NCBI GenBank assembly: GCA_009746045.1
Contig: RPFO01000061.1
Coordinates: 1-64,000, forward strand
Length of the DNA stretch: 64,000 nt
Source: Mesostigma viride
Taxonomy: Eukaryota > Streptophyta > Mesostigmatophyceae > Mesostigmatales > Mesostigmataceae
Reading direction: 5' to 3'
Shown here: one piece after another, positions 7,921-18,460 of the stretch
Numbering within the stretch: position 1 is the first letter of the stretch
Layout: the number at the start of each line of letters is the position of its first letter
Position numbers and translations under genes: made by a program
The notes under the pieces: generated by a model
What the model saw: the letters and a program-made list of their open reading frames with translations, nothing else
What the model was told of the DNA's origin: nothing
Databases searched by the model: none

Positions 7921-9878
7921 CTAGTTGCCATCAGTCTGATAAGTGCCACGCGAGGCCAGCAGAACATCCAGATACGCATGGTAGTGGGCCACATCATCGG
8001 CATTGTCATGCCTATCTACAGTGAGGAAAACATCGGCCCACACGCCATCAGGAAAAAGACCCAGGAAGGCCCAGTAATACCTATGCTGCGTAAGAACGAC
8101 CTGGCCACGGGCCCAGTCCAGGAAACCACAGGCAAAGAGGCGTAGGAAAGGCTCTACCGCGATCAAGCAGAGAGCCCGCAGGAGTAGGCGATGATACCGG
8201 ATCCGAGAGCGCAAACCCGTCGGGAAGAACAGATCTACCAGGGGCTCCACGTCAGACGGCCACATCCGGATGTGCCGAACCTCACGGAAGCGCCACCGAC
8301 GGGCACACTGTCGCGACCCGAACGTCTCGAGGTAGTCGCTAGCCCGAGGAGGAGGATGGCCACGGGAGTCCAGACCCTGGCCCGGGATGGGCGCTGGACG
8401 ACGGGCATCCCACTCTAGGATGGGCTGGAGAACCGTGCTGTACGTAGCACCCGGCACCACAGGAAACTCTACCGTAAGGGCATCTGAGGCCATAATGCCC
8501 AGAGGCGGAGGGTAAGCCCACTGGAACCCACCGTAGGTGTCCAAGTCATTGTGACGCCTAGCCCAGCGATACAGAACGCGCCGAACCAGGATCTCGCCCT
8601 GGAACACAGGATCAGCTACAATAACCATATCGAAAGGAGGCCGATCAGTCTCAATGGGTAGGCCACGGTCCCGCGGCGCCCGACACACCTGGGAGAACCC
8701 GAGGGACATGGGCGAAATGGCAAGCTCGGCGGAGGCGCGCGGCAGGTCACACTGTCGGCAGGCGTGCGCAGACATACCGTACCCAAGGACAGGCGTGTCG
8801 CGCGACTCCGGCGTCGCATGCACCACAGAAGGGACCCGATCCTGATCGCCCTCGGACAACTCCCGGAGGGAATCAGCAGCGCGGGTGGCGCGAGGATCAG
8901 GGCCGCTGGCCCGAACAACCGCAGCCAAAGACCGCGGGGCCGAAGGGACAGGGGCCGAAGCAGGGGTATAGGAACCGGCACAGACGCAGACGGCGCCGGT
9001 ACAACAGGAGGTCGCGTCGGACCTGCTGCCGGAGGGGGTCGCGACGGACCCGCCACCGCAGCTGGCGCTCCGGTCTCCGGTGGCGGCGCACCCCCAGGCC
9101 ACATGTTGAAAACAGGGCCCGTAGGGACAGGCAATCCGGCATACGACTGGTTACCATCCAAGCTCCAGTCGGGCACCGGAATCCTCTGCGGAGGACCACC
9201 CTCCCAAAGCCTGGGAAGACCGCCCGGGTCGCTAAAGAAACCCCGCGATGGCGGCGCTGGCGCTGTGGGGGGCCCGGAAGCGACGACGGCGGGCGCGGCC
9301 GCTGGGGCGGAAGACTCGCGCAGAGGCGCAGGTACGTCGGTAGCAGGCGCAGAGACAGCCGGAGGCGTAGGAGCCGCAGCAACAGAAGAAACCGCAGCTA
9401 CCGAGGGCTCGCACAGCGCGGGCGAAACCGTAGGCGCCGAGGCAACCGAAGGGGAAGGGGGCACAGATACAAAAGACACCCCACCTGGCGTGGCTGGAGC
9501 ATGCGCCTGGGCCGCCATGAAGGCCCCGAAAGCCGCGGTCAGGGACTGGATCTGTGCCTGCATCGCAGAAACAGTCGCCGAGAGAGGATCAGGCTCACGA
9601 TCCGAGCCCAAACGGGTAGGCTCCACCGACGCGCGCCGGGTCGACCGTGGTGAAGACGGGACAGGGGAAGGAGCCGACACTGAGGAGGAGGACGCTGCAG
9701 GGGAGGCCGAATACTCTGGCGTGTACTGTGCCTCGACTGGTGCGTCCGTAGGGGAAGGGTCGCCAAATGCTACTCCCGCTGTCTGGTCCGCGATCTCCAT
9801 GAACTCGACCGCCCGTAGGAGGTCACAGGGGTTGTCATCTATATCTGCCTCGCCCTCGCCCGGAAGCCAGGGGAACAC
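7921..9878 (-). pseudogene. Gypsy-1 ORF X: proline-rich protein of unknown function in place of the integrase core
   Basis: Two overlapping - strand frames (9878-8616 and 9102-7921) make sense as one protein broken by a single shift near 8970. The N-terminal half is Ser/Ala/Pro rich with a short helical segment (SATVSAMQAQIQSLTAAFGAF). The C-terminal half is folded-looking: a DMVIVADPVF strand, an Arg/Trp-rich RRVLYRWARRHNDLD stretch, and a compact end at DVLLASRGTY. It lies where integrase DD35E and chromodomain sequence would normally be, immediately after the integrase zinc-binding motif in another frame. It could be a third ORF, a captured gene or a gag-like domain from another element. 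No family recognised. Confidence 0.5.
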
Positions 9879-10156
9879 CTCCAGTAGTAAGAGCGGGCTA
9901 CTAGGTCCCGTACCCGTTTACCACCCTGATGAGCAGCTAAGTCATGCAACTCAAAGAGCAAGGAGGAGCGACAGATAGGAGGGACATACAGGCGCCATTG
10001 AGGGGGAGAATCGGCTATTTGCACATATAAAAACCCACCTACAAATTTACAAGGGTGCTTGCCTAATTGTTGGGGAAGGGCTGCAATGGCAGCTAAAGCT
10101 TCCGGCTCAGTGGCCGTAAATCTACTAATAAGGCGTTCAAGATCAGAGGTAGGCAT
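9839..10156 (-). pseudogene. Gypsy-1 integrase N-terminal zinc domain, truncated
   Basis: LLFELHDLAAHQGGKRVRD followed by LVARSYYW is the H..H half of the HHCC integrase domain and the usual R..YYW stretch. The frame then runs into unrelated sequence and stops without the second zinc pair or the DD35E core. Confidence 0.7.
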
Positions 10157-10266
10157 CGCTACAGAGGTATCCAGAACAGGTTTAAAGAGGTCTCCTACCG
10201 CCTTGCCAAAGAGAAGGGGAGGTCCTAGAGGGACTATGTTATCATAAGACTTTCCTGACCTAGTCG

Positions 10267-12276
10267 CTATATGGCTAAGCGGTATGGAAATTTTATTTTT
10301 CCCCTCCCCCCCACCGAGACCACAGGAAGGGCCTCACACGGGAGAGAGAGTCCTACGTGAGAAAGGAGATCAGGCATGCGAACAGCAGTATGAAAGAGAT
10401 AGGCAGAGGATTCATCATCAGGTAGTTCACCATAAGGGGTTACACCCATAGTAGTAGGAACTAGAGTAGTATTGAGAGCATCCAGGTCCTCGAAAAAGGA
10501 GTAATCTGCGCGACGGGAGAGTGCATCTGGTACTATGTTATCTACACCATGAACATACTGAAGTTTAAAAGGGGAAAACTGTGCTAAAAACTCCATCCAG
10601 CGCGCTTGACGAGGGGTAAGGTTGGGTTGGGAGAGAAGATGGGAAAGGGGACGGTGATCCGTTTGAATAACTAATCTATAAGGATCTATCTCACAGGGTT
10701 CATTCAGGCAGACATCAAATTGAGCACCTTTAAGAAAGTGCTGCCACGCGTGGCAACAATACACCACCGCTAAGAGTTCCTGCTGGTGTACGGGATAGTT
10801 ACGCTCCGCAGGGAGCATTGTCCTAGAGATATACTCAATTGGCTGTAAGCCCTGACCCTGATCCTGGAGAAGGACCCCCTATAGCTACCTTACTAGCGTC
10901 TGTAGCTACCACAAAGGGTTTAGTAGTATCCGGTAGGATGAGTACGGAGGGGAAAGGAGTAGGGATTTTAGACACTGAAAAGCCGACTGACATTCACTAC
11001 TCCAGACAAAGGGGATATCCTTCTTTAATAAATGATTAATAGGGGCTGCTATAGTTGCGAAACGCGGGATAAAACGCCTATAGTAAGAGGCAATCCCTAG
11101 AAAACTACGTACACCTTTAACGTCGGTAGGGGTAGGCCATTCCTGAATTGACTTAGTTTTATCCGGGTCGGTAGCGACCCCGGCATCTGACAAAACGTCC
11201 TAAAAATGGTACACTCCTACCAGAACAACTTTAGCACGGCGAGCCCACAAGGAATTTTCAGCCATTATCTCTAATACTTTCTTTAAATCACGTAGGTGCG
11301 TTTCAAAATCAGGAGAGTAAATAAGGATATCATCTAAGTAAGCTTGAGCACAAGAACGGTCATGCTCAGATAAAGAAACAGAGGAGAAGGACGGATCCTT
11401 TAAATCAGATGACACTTGAGGAAGGTGAGAATTACCCATAACAGGTCTAAGCACTTCATTCATTAACATTTGAAAAGAGGCAGGAGAGTTACAGAGTCCA
11501 TGCCGCTACTCTAAACTGTAATGACCAAAAGGGGTAGCAAAGGCGGTTTTATGGCAATCCTCAGGGGCTATACGCAGTTGCCAAAAACCATCCGCACAAT
11601 CCAGTACTGTGAAACAAGTGGAACCTTTAACCTTATTAAATATATCATCAATACGAGGTAGAGGGTATTTAGACTTCACAGTAATATCATTCAACTTCCT
11701 ATAATCAGTAACTAGGCGAAACTTGCCATTTGGCTTAGGAACTAACAGGACACCAGCTGAGTAGGGGGAGTTACTAGGCTCTATCAATCCTGCTTCTAAT
11801 AGTGACACTAAAATCTGTTTTAGTTCCTTTAACTCGGTAGGGCCCATTCTATACATCGGAGAGTGCGTAGGAACTGCACCGTCCTTAATAACTACACGGT
11901 GTAAAACAGAACGAGGAGGAGGATAAGAAGGACTCTTTTCTTCAAAAACTTTGGAGGAATCTATCACAGCCATGTATCTTACTATTTCGTTTTCAGTATA
12001 TCCCACTCCTATTGTATCCACTGTGTTTACATCTATATCCACACTATTATTAGTGATAGGTATCTCCTGTACTTCTAACTGAAGGAACATACATAATAAA
12101 TATCCATATTCCTTTAATTCAGATCGCAACTCATCATTGGACATTAATACTTCAGGTATAGGTCTTACAGGAGGATCAACAGGTGTAGGAGGAGTAATAT
12201 CTACCAAGGATAAATTTTCTACTTTATAATGACGTTCTGGTACCCAGTAAGAGCTATCTGGAAACCAAATGACCAT
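10267..12276 (-). pseudogene. Gypsy-1 reverse transcriptase-RNase H, broken
   Basis: The pieces in order on the - strand are: RT fingers/palm (12276-11506: KPNGKFRLVTDYRKLN, then FTVLDCADGFWQ); a premature TAG near 11513 at the W-R-V-M-P-FGLCN position, with the following residues partly lost; the YLDDILIYS catalytic box near 11340; the TDVKGVRSFLGIASYYRRFI connection near 11130; and RNase H (DASK near 10890, then LPAERNYPVHQQELLAVV from 10815, and TDHRPL near 10660). A one-base shift separates the connection from the RNase H core near 10870. Copies DNA from element RNA in cytoplasmic particles in intact relatives; this copy cannot encode a full enzyme. Confidence 0.85.
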
Positions 12277-12282
12277 GGTAAC

Positions 12283-12466
12283 ATAATTAATTAATTAATT
12301 AATTAAACTCGTGCTCCCGTTGGGGAGTCACGGAGCACCGAAGTGCTTTTAATCCCTGTGTGTGCACTACAGGAGAAAGGGCAGAGACCCCCAGTCTCCT
12401 TCATGCCAAAGGCATGCCACAGCTGCAATCGGGCGCGGCTAGCTAAAAGGACAGGCTAACGATCCG
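12283..12466 (-). mobile_element. Short LINE 3'-end insertion (half-LINE family) inside Gypsy-1
   Basis: Reverse complement of 18265-18450: starts GCCGGATCGTTAGCC, contains the GCAC-TTCG-GTGC hairpin and ends in a TTAA tail. Flanked by ATTATGTT on both sides as a likely target duplication. Lies between protease and RT, so it also breaks the pol ORF. Confidence 0.8.
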
Positions 12467-12833
12467 GCAACATAATCGATCCGGTAACATAATTAATGGT
12501 AATCTTATTATCCTGGTGCCAATCTAATCCTAGTAATACATCAGCGGTAGTGATAGGGCCTATAGTGGCCGTCAGGTTGACAGTACGTCCTTGTATGACC
12601 AGGGGAAGGGACACCGTACCCGGGGAATGACTGGTGCGACCGTCAGCATAATGAACAGTGACAGGCTTGGTGTGAGGGATAGGGACTAGTTCTAAACGCC
12701 TAACTAGGGCCTCGCTCACAAAGGAGCTAGCCGCACCGCTATCCACTAACACACAGACATTCAAAAGTTCATCAGCATGCAAGAAGGGGTCTACAACAGT
12801 GTGGGGAACGGTTAAGCCACCATTCCAAAACAT
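12467..12833 (-). pseudogene. Gypsy-1 aspartic protease
   Basis: VLVDSGAASSFVS near 12745 is the D-S/T-G catalytic loop of retropepsins, followed by the VHYADGR strand and the ADVLLGLDW flap-side block near 12530. About 120 codons remain open; the 3' end is cut by the LINE-end insertion. Would cleave gag-pol in particles. Confidence 0.82.
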
Positions 12834-12958
12834 AAGAGGACGAACACGTAAGGGTAGGGATGATTCAGCTCCTACAGAAGTTATGAAAACATGCAGGCAA
12901 AAATTATTATCTGGGGTACTATCTAAGGACCTGTCCAGGTTACCCCCGGCTGACAGGC

Positions 12959-14671
12959 CTACTGTTCCCCCTCCCCCCCCACATCCATTGGGACTAACCC
13001 CGAAGAAGTCCCTGGCGAAAAAGCCACTGCTGGAGGGTCGCGAGGGAGCGAAGAGGGTGCAGGAGCCTGATTATCATAGGGGAACCCTGAGGGTCCTGTC
13101 TGCACAACATTCAGCCTACTAGGGGTAGCTGAGGGAATGCGTCCTGGAGTGGGACGAATAGGAGCACGCTGAGGGGTACGAGGAGGGCGAGCATCGGGAT
13201 GAGGGGGAGCACCAGAAAGGAACTTGGGGCACTCCGCCTTAAGATGGCCCACCTCATGACAATGATAACACGAGATGTGAGACACATCCAATGCAGATAT
13301 ATCTGTAACGCAAATATCGAATTCTTCTACATATGCCTATTCTTCTTCAGGAGTGAGGACAAGGTTATGAACCCTAGTACACAAAGGAGCATGAGCATAC
13401 ATGCAATCAGCAACACGGAGGAGATGGGTAGGAAGAGGAGTGGTAAAGAAATCTGCTACTCTTTAATAGACGTTGTCGCACATGCTTGAGGGGCAGATCA
13501 GTGAAACGGTAGGCAGAGAACTGGCGTTTTACCTCACGTAATAAGGGTCTACTGAGGCCTTGAAGGAAACGAGCACGTACTTCTGCGCCCGACAAATCCC
13601 TAATTCGTACCATCTGTGCATCAAGTTCTTTCATATATTCCTTAAACGGTTTAGTACCTTGCTGCAAAGTACCAAAGGCTAATCTATCCTGCCAATCTGC
13701 ATCAGGAGGAACTAAATGGCTCTCTAACCGCTAAAACAATCCTGCTACTGAGTTAGGGTAGGCATGAGAGGCCAAGGATTCACACTGGATGAGGTTGGCA
13801 AGCTCAGGGGTAATACAGGTAGTAAGATAGTGAGGGACTAAAACAGCATCAGAGAGACGCCATCTATTATGATTCTGCCACGACTCTGTGTTCTGGGTAT
13901 AAGCAACATAATAAAAGTGAAAAACTGTTGAGGGGTAGACTTGACATCCAGCTAATTGGGAAGGTTAGCAAAGAGGGGAAGAGCAGGAGGCTTAGGGGGA
14001 TTCGAAGAGTCAGTTTTTCCCATAGGGCCACTATCTTCCACTGCTACATAAGCGGGATAGAAGGAAGGAAGAGGAAAGGTTTTGGGTAGGGGTCGAGAAG
14101 GGGCCACCGTTTCAGACTGGTGCCCATAGGAGAAAGGAACAGTATATTGCTCACGAAGAGAGGAGTACTAGGCAAAATGATCATAATTTCTATCATCTAG
14201 GGGCATGGTGCTGAAATCACTATTACTTCTAAATCAGCCACACGGGTAGGGACCTGGGCTGCCTCATAGGCCGTCTCAGGGTAGGACCAGGAAGCATGCA
14301 GGTGGGTAAAATGGAACTGCACTAGGGCGCCCAGAGGGGCCGACAGGGGCAGAGGTACGACCCGTGTTAAAAGCAGGCATGGAAGGCACAGAGTGGGAAG
14401 GAGGCCTAGAAACATTGTTAGTTAGTGAGGACCTGCTGGGGGGTTGAGCCAAGGTTGCAAGAGGGGCAGGGGCCTGGTTCAAGGTAAGGGAAGGGTCATC
14501 ACTAAATCTGACTTGCATACGTTGTTCATAGGTAGGAGGGGTGACAGAGGGATGACGATTGTTATTATTATTATTATTATTATTGTTGTTGGCATTATTA
14601 GAATTATTAGTGGTAGGTATAGGTGACATCTCTCCACCCACTAGATCCATGTTCAGTTTGAGGAAAAACAA
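12959..14671 (-). pseudogene. Gypsy-1 gag with CCHC knuckle, frameshifted
   Basis: The N-terminal part (from about 14640) has an Asn-rich run encoded by an ATT repeat. The capsid-like part at 13667-13407 (TKPFKEYMKELDAQMVRIRD, FLQGLSRPLLREV) matches retrotransposon gag; just upstream a TAG near 13732 replaces what looks like a Trp codon. The nucleocapsid knuckle is CYHCHEVGHLKAEC near 13265 (C-x2-C-x4-H-x4-C). Segments are in different frames, so no full gag can be made. Confidence 0.75.
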
Positions 14672-14769
14672 TTAAGGTTGCAATAAGGAGGAGGACAACG
14701 CCCTAATTTAAAGCAAGGAAAGCAAAAAGGAAAAACTTTTAATGTCCTAAGAGAGGAAAACAAGTAAAA

Positions 14770-15222
14770 TCAATCCTTTTTAATAACAGTAATGGATAGG
14801 GAGCCAAACTCTAAGGTGAGAGGAGTATCTGCACTAGAGGAGGATGACACCGTAGGACGAGGGGGAGATGGAGGTAGTGAAACCAAAACAAGGCTATCTA
14901 CCGAAGGGCGAGCAAGAGGAGCAAGAAAAGAACGTCTTGGGGCCGGGTACAGCACCAGAGGTAGGGGCTGCAGGAAGGGTAGAAGTATAGTGACAGGGGG
15001 AGGACGTATTGGCTCACTGGCCCGTTGCTGGGCAGCCCTAACCTTAGGGGTATCAGTAGGGTTACCTTGTACCTTGAAGGCAGGGGTAGGGGAAGACCGA
15101 TCAGGTTTCATAGGCAATAGTAGACACTGATATGGGAGTCGTTGAAAGATGGCGCCCAAATGGTCGTCGATGACCAACGCCGTAGCCGAGGAACTCCTGC
15201 TGTGGGGTACAACACCAACCAC
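14770..15222 (-). CDS. Possible short ORF in the Gypsy-1 leader
   Basis: 150 codons open, Pro/Leu/Ser rich, upstream of gag; no family recognised. Could be part of an N-terminally extended gag or non-coding leader. Confidence 0.2.
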   Translation of the reverse strand: MVGVVPHSRSSSATALVIDDHLGAIFQRLPYQCLLLPMKPDRSSPTPAFKVQGNPTDTPKVRAAQQRASEPIRPPPVTILLPFLQPLPLVLYPAPRRSFLAPLARPSVDSLVLVSLPPSPPRPTVSSSSSADTPLTLEFGSLSITVIKKD

Positions 15223-15800
15223 AAGGGTCTAAACATAGGCATATACATCCAAGCGTAAAAGAGAGTGGAAGGCGATGAACAACGTTCTAGCATCGGCGAC
15301 TAGCCGAATCTATTCCTAGGCACTTTCCTATTCTAGCCGATTCCTAATGAACGGATAGGAGGCACTTGAGGTGGAGGAGGTCCTACCTCTCCTCCCCCCC
15401 CACAAAGCATCTATGATGCTCGCCTAGAGCTAACGAGCATATAAGAAAACGCAGCAGCGTGCACGGAAAAGAGGTGTAGTCTAAAGGGACGCTAATCGTC
15501 CCACTATCCATCACTATTGAACCGTCAAACCCACTAGCTAACGTCAAACAGCACCCAGCAAGGAAATGCACACACAGATGGAAAAGGAAAAGGAAAAGGA
15601 ACTAGCTACGTGAGGAGTTCATCCGCTTTGAGCAGGTCTAACTTCTAGGCAGGGCGTGTCCCGAATCGGGCAGCACTACCCCCCTAGCTTGACGGCGACC
15701 CGCCCATTACCTGTCAAGAGGTTGTCTTCTTCTGTGCCCTGGCCGCGGAAGGCCTCTGGCGTATAGGGTTGCAAGGGAACTTCGTCGCGTCTACCTAAAC
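15223..15800 (-). other. Gypsy-1 5' leader, no feature recognised
   Basis: Untranslated stretch between the PBS and the first ORF; nothing distinctive seen. Confidence 0.4.
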
Positions 15801-15811
15801 CTCCGCTACCA
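15800..15811 (-). other. Gypsy-1 primer binding site
   Basis: On the - strand TGGTAGCGGAGG starts one base after the 5' LTR end. It is close to the animal/fungal initiator-Met type (TGGTAGCAGAGG) and differs by one base from the Gypsy-2 site TGGTATCGGAGG at 51827. Confidence 0.75.
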
Positions 15812-15812
15812 T

Positions 15813-16390
15813 TGTTACGTCCTGGCTCGACTCTATCCCAAACATCTCGCCTAACCTTACCTAAACTAGTGATGAGGCACCTACCGAGGAGTGAGGAGCT
15901 ATATTGGCTATAAGACCTAGCTAGGACGCGACGACGCTGCTTCTCAATGCATTCCCTTATAATACGCCATATACCGAATAAAACCAGGGTACTACGAAGG
16001 AAACAATACTACACTGCCGTGACCCAAGCCTATATGTGTTAATTCATTTAACACACGCCGAGTGCCATTCACGAAGGACAACTGCTGCATAAATGATCGC
16101 CGACAGGCGTGTATGCTCGGGCCGACATCGACCCTCGCACACAGGACCAACGCACGTCCACAAGGTTCACACGCAGGATAAAAGGACCACTACTAAAGTA
16201 CGCAGCGCGGCGCGACTGCACCGAACCACCATACTGTACAAGTGCCACGTCACAAGGCCCGGTACCGACCGGCCAAAAGGTCCTTACTACACGTAAGCCT
16301 AGGAAAGTCAGCGAACTGCTCCGGAATGGCTGAGGCAACAAGGGACCTAATTTACGTCCGTAACAACAACAAAAGTTACGCGACGTAACA
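15813..16390 (-). repeat. Gypsy-1 5' LTR (578 bp)
   Basis: Near-perfect copy of 6979-7552 with one extra CTAG. Confidence 0.9.
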
Positions 16391-16395
16391 CTTAA

Positions 16396-16449
16396 CTGGT
16401 TGATGCGCGACTCCTGGCGGGTAAACACTGACGTGATGTCCGCCATGGC
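16396..16449 (-). pseudogene. Middle of exon 2, between the two insertions
   Basis: Reads AMADITSVFTRQESRINQ in frame with the 18461-18757 segment (after half-LINE removal) and with 6978-6937 (after Gypsy removal). The L-A-D codons just upstream are in the duplicated target site. Confidence 0.65.
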
Positions 16450-16654
16450 ATCCGCCAAGGTTCAATAAGGTTAAAGGTTCCACGCGAAAATGGCTGACGG
16501 CGGTATGGCTGACGGCGGAGTTCAGATCTTTTGCGTCTGAGCCCCAAATTCGGTCAGACCACTTGCATTCGATGCGCCTTTCTAAGACGCACTTGCCAGT
16601 ATAAACGGTTACGGCTGCCACGCAGTATAGACAAAGTTACGCACGTGACCAGCT

Positions 16655-18028
16655 ATGACGACTACCAAAGCAAAACGAGGGCTGGAAAAGGAGCTGGCAC
16701 AGCTTCCCAGCGCCCAGCCCAACCCTCTCGCCCTCGCCATTGTTCAGCCGCCAGGCTTACCCGCCAAACCCTCGCCAAGCGCCTCGCCTGAGCCCAAGAA
16801 ACCATGCCACGATCGCCACAAATGGAGCAAATTCTTGCCCGGCGACGGAATGTTCTCCCTCCTCGAGTGGCAGCAGCTGTCGCCGCAGGAAGTCGTCGAA
16901 GTTCTCCAGTTCCTCACACAGGAGCGGAAGCTCTTTGTGCCCTGGAGAGGGAGGGCGGCTATCGACTACCGCGACACGTCCTGGCTCTACACCTGTGCCG
17001 AATCCCGCCAACGCGAGTCTATCTTGACCAGCTACTACCAGCGCAGCTTCGGCGCCATCCACAGAGAACTTTGGAACGCACTCAACGCCCCAGCCCCCGC
17101 ACAGCCGGCAGCCCCATCGGCTTCCTCCCTCTGCAAGGATGACATCCGCGCAGTGCTGGAGGAGCACGTGACCTGGCCGCTGGCCGAGAAGATGACCTCG
17201 CTGAACACCACGCTCAACACGGTCGAGGCCCGGGTCTCCAACGTGGAAACCAAGGTCGTCCACAAGCTACAACCACAGTTCACGGCGCTACACACCGCGG
17301 CGCAGGCTTCGGAAACGCATGCTGCACTTGTCTCTCGCCTTAACCAGGTGGAAGGCAAGTGCGGCGTGCTCATGAAGAAGCTTGAGGCCATCACCGCCCA
17401 CACCGAGGCCCTGGCCACACAGGTCCCAAAGCTAGCGGAGCAGACGGCCACCATTGCCTCCCAGCCACCCCGGCAGGATGCTGGTGACCTCCCGCTCTCC
17501 TACGCGGACCTGCTGCGGACAGCGACCGCCTCCACCACCGACGCCATCGCCACGAAGCTCCAGGAGCTGGAGGACCACCGCCAGGCCCAGCAACGGGAGG
17601 TCACCGATCGCGCTCGCCGCGAGTGCCGAGTGGTGCTACGTCGCTTCCCCCAGAAGCCAGGTGAGACGTCAACCTCCCTTGCTGACGAGATCAAGAAACA
17701 GCTTCTTACCCTCATGGGCCTGGTAGGTGAGGTAGAACTGCGTGGGTGCCACCGCCTTCCCCACTCACGGGACAAGGCGGCCACCCCACCAGTCCTGCTC
17801 ACCTTCATCTCCCCTGAGGATAAGCAGCGGTTCCTCTCTCGTCGCAAGCGGTTGCACGACCTCACCTGGACGCTGGATGACGACCTAACCCCCGCTCAGC
17901 AACAGCAGCGACGCGACCTGTGGCCGGAATACCTCCGCCATAAGCAGGACCCCCAGAAGCCCAAGGTGTACTGGAGGGGCGGGGACCTGATGATCAACCA
18001 CAAGATGTGGACGCCCCCAGCGGGCTAG
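16655..18028 (+). CDS. LINE ORF1-like nucleic-acid-binding protein
   Basis: 457 residues, intact, ATG start (MTTTKAKRGLEKELAQ). The N-terminal third is Pro/Ser rich. The middle (about residues 165-320) is a long predicted coiled coil (NTTLNTVEARVSNVETKV and similar). Residues about 325-405 fit an RRM-like fold with the basic stretch RARRECRVVLRRFP. The C-terminal segment (LDDDLTPAQQQQRRDLWPEY, then KPKVYWRGGDLMI) matches the C-terminal domain of L1-type ORF1 proteins. That architecture forms trimers that coat LINE RNA and act as chaperones. An upstream in-frame start is not needed. With no ORF2 in cis it would depend on reverse transcriptase from another LINE. Confidence 0.82.
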   Translation: MTTTKAKRGLEKELAQLPSAQPNPLALAIVQPPGLPAKPSPSASPEPKKPCHDRHKWSKFLPGDGMFSLLEWQQLSPQEVVEVLQFLTQERKLFVPWRGRAAIDYRDTSWLYTCAESRQRESILTSYYQRSFGAIHRELWNALNAPAPAQPAAPSASSLCKDDIRAVLEEHVTWPLAEKMTSLNTTLNTVEARVSNVETKVVHKLQPQFTALHTAAQASETHAALVSRLNQVEGKCGVLMKKLEAITAHTEALATQVPKLAEQTATIASQPPRQDAGDLPLSYADLLRTATASTTDAIATKLQELEDHRQAQQREVTDRARRECRVVLRRFPQKPGETSTSLADEIKKQLLTLMGLVGEVELRGCHRLPHSRDKAATPPVLLTFISPEDKQRFLSRRKRLHDLTWTLDDDLTPAQQQQRRDLWPEYLRHKQDPQKPKVYWRGGDLMINHKMWTPPAG

Positions 18029-18264
18029 AATAGCAATAGCCCTAGCTTGTAACCATTGGAGTCACTGTCGCTAAGGCAGCCATGCCTAGAATGTTTGCCT
18101 AGCTGTGCCAACAAACCTAGTCACGTGCCGCCAACGCACGGTACACAACCAGCCATAGCCTTAGCCTAGTTCTAGTACAGCCATGCTACGCCCTGGCTAT
18201 GTTCAGATTACTTGCCCACGCTCCTTGCTATGACATGCTCACATGGGTCTTATTGCACCCACAG

Positions 18265-18450
18265 TTTGCCGGATCGTTAGCCTGTCCTTTTAGCTAGCCG
18301 CGCCCGATTGCAGCTGTGGCATGCCTTTGGCATGAAGGAGACTGGGGGTCTCTGCCCTTTCTCCTGTAGTGCACACACAGGGATTAAAAGCACTTCGGTG
18401 CTCCGTGACTCCCCAACGGGAGCACGAGTTTAATTAATTAATTAATTAAT
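18265..18450 (+). other. Half-LINE 3' end: two hairpins and TTAA tail
   Basis: Contains GCAC-TTCG-GTGC (a UUCG-type tetraloop stem), overlapped by GTGCTCC..GGGAGCAC, then GAGTTTAATTAA. The same end is inserted at 12283-12466. Confidence 0.75.
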
Positions 18451-18460
18451 CCGCCAAGGT

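Larger units (their letters stand above)
6979..16390 (-). mobile_element. Gypsy-1 LTR retrotransposon
   Basis: LTRs at 6979-7552 and 15813-16390 begin TGTTACG and end CGTAACA. They look identical except for a CTAG duplication in the right copy. The 5-bp target duplication CTTAA is present on both sides (6974-6978, 16391-16395). On the - strand the order is 5' LTR, PBS, gag, CCHC knuckle, aspartic protease, RT, RNase H, partial integrase, a large unknown ORF, PPT, 3' LTR. The interior carries premature TAG codons in gag and RT, several frameshifts and a LINE-end insertion, so this copy is defective although its LTRs are very young. Confidence 0.92.
16461..18450 (+). mobile_element. ORF1-only LINE (half-LINE)
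   Basis: Perfect flanking duplication CCGCCAAGGT (up to 12 bp with ambiguous edge bases; 16450-16461 and 18449-18460). The element has a 5' UTR with GGCTGACGGCGG repeats, one intact ORF1, about 240 bp of untranslated sequence and a 3' end with two hairpins and a TTAA tail. No endonuclease or reverse transcriptase is present, yet both ends look complete. This resembles the HAL1 organisation of mammalian L1 derivatives. Confidence 0.85.

Noticed and set aside
8764-9978. 404-codon + strand ORF opposite Gypsy-1 ORF X
   Set aside because: Shadow of a GC-rich - strand coding region; Gly/Thr/Ala-biased with no domain.
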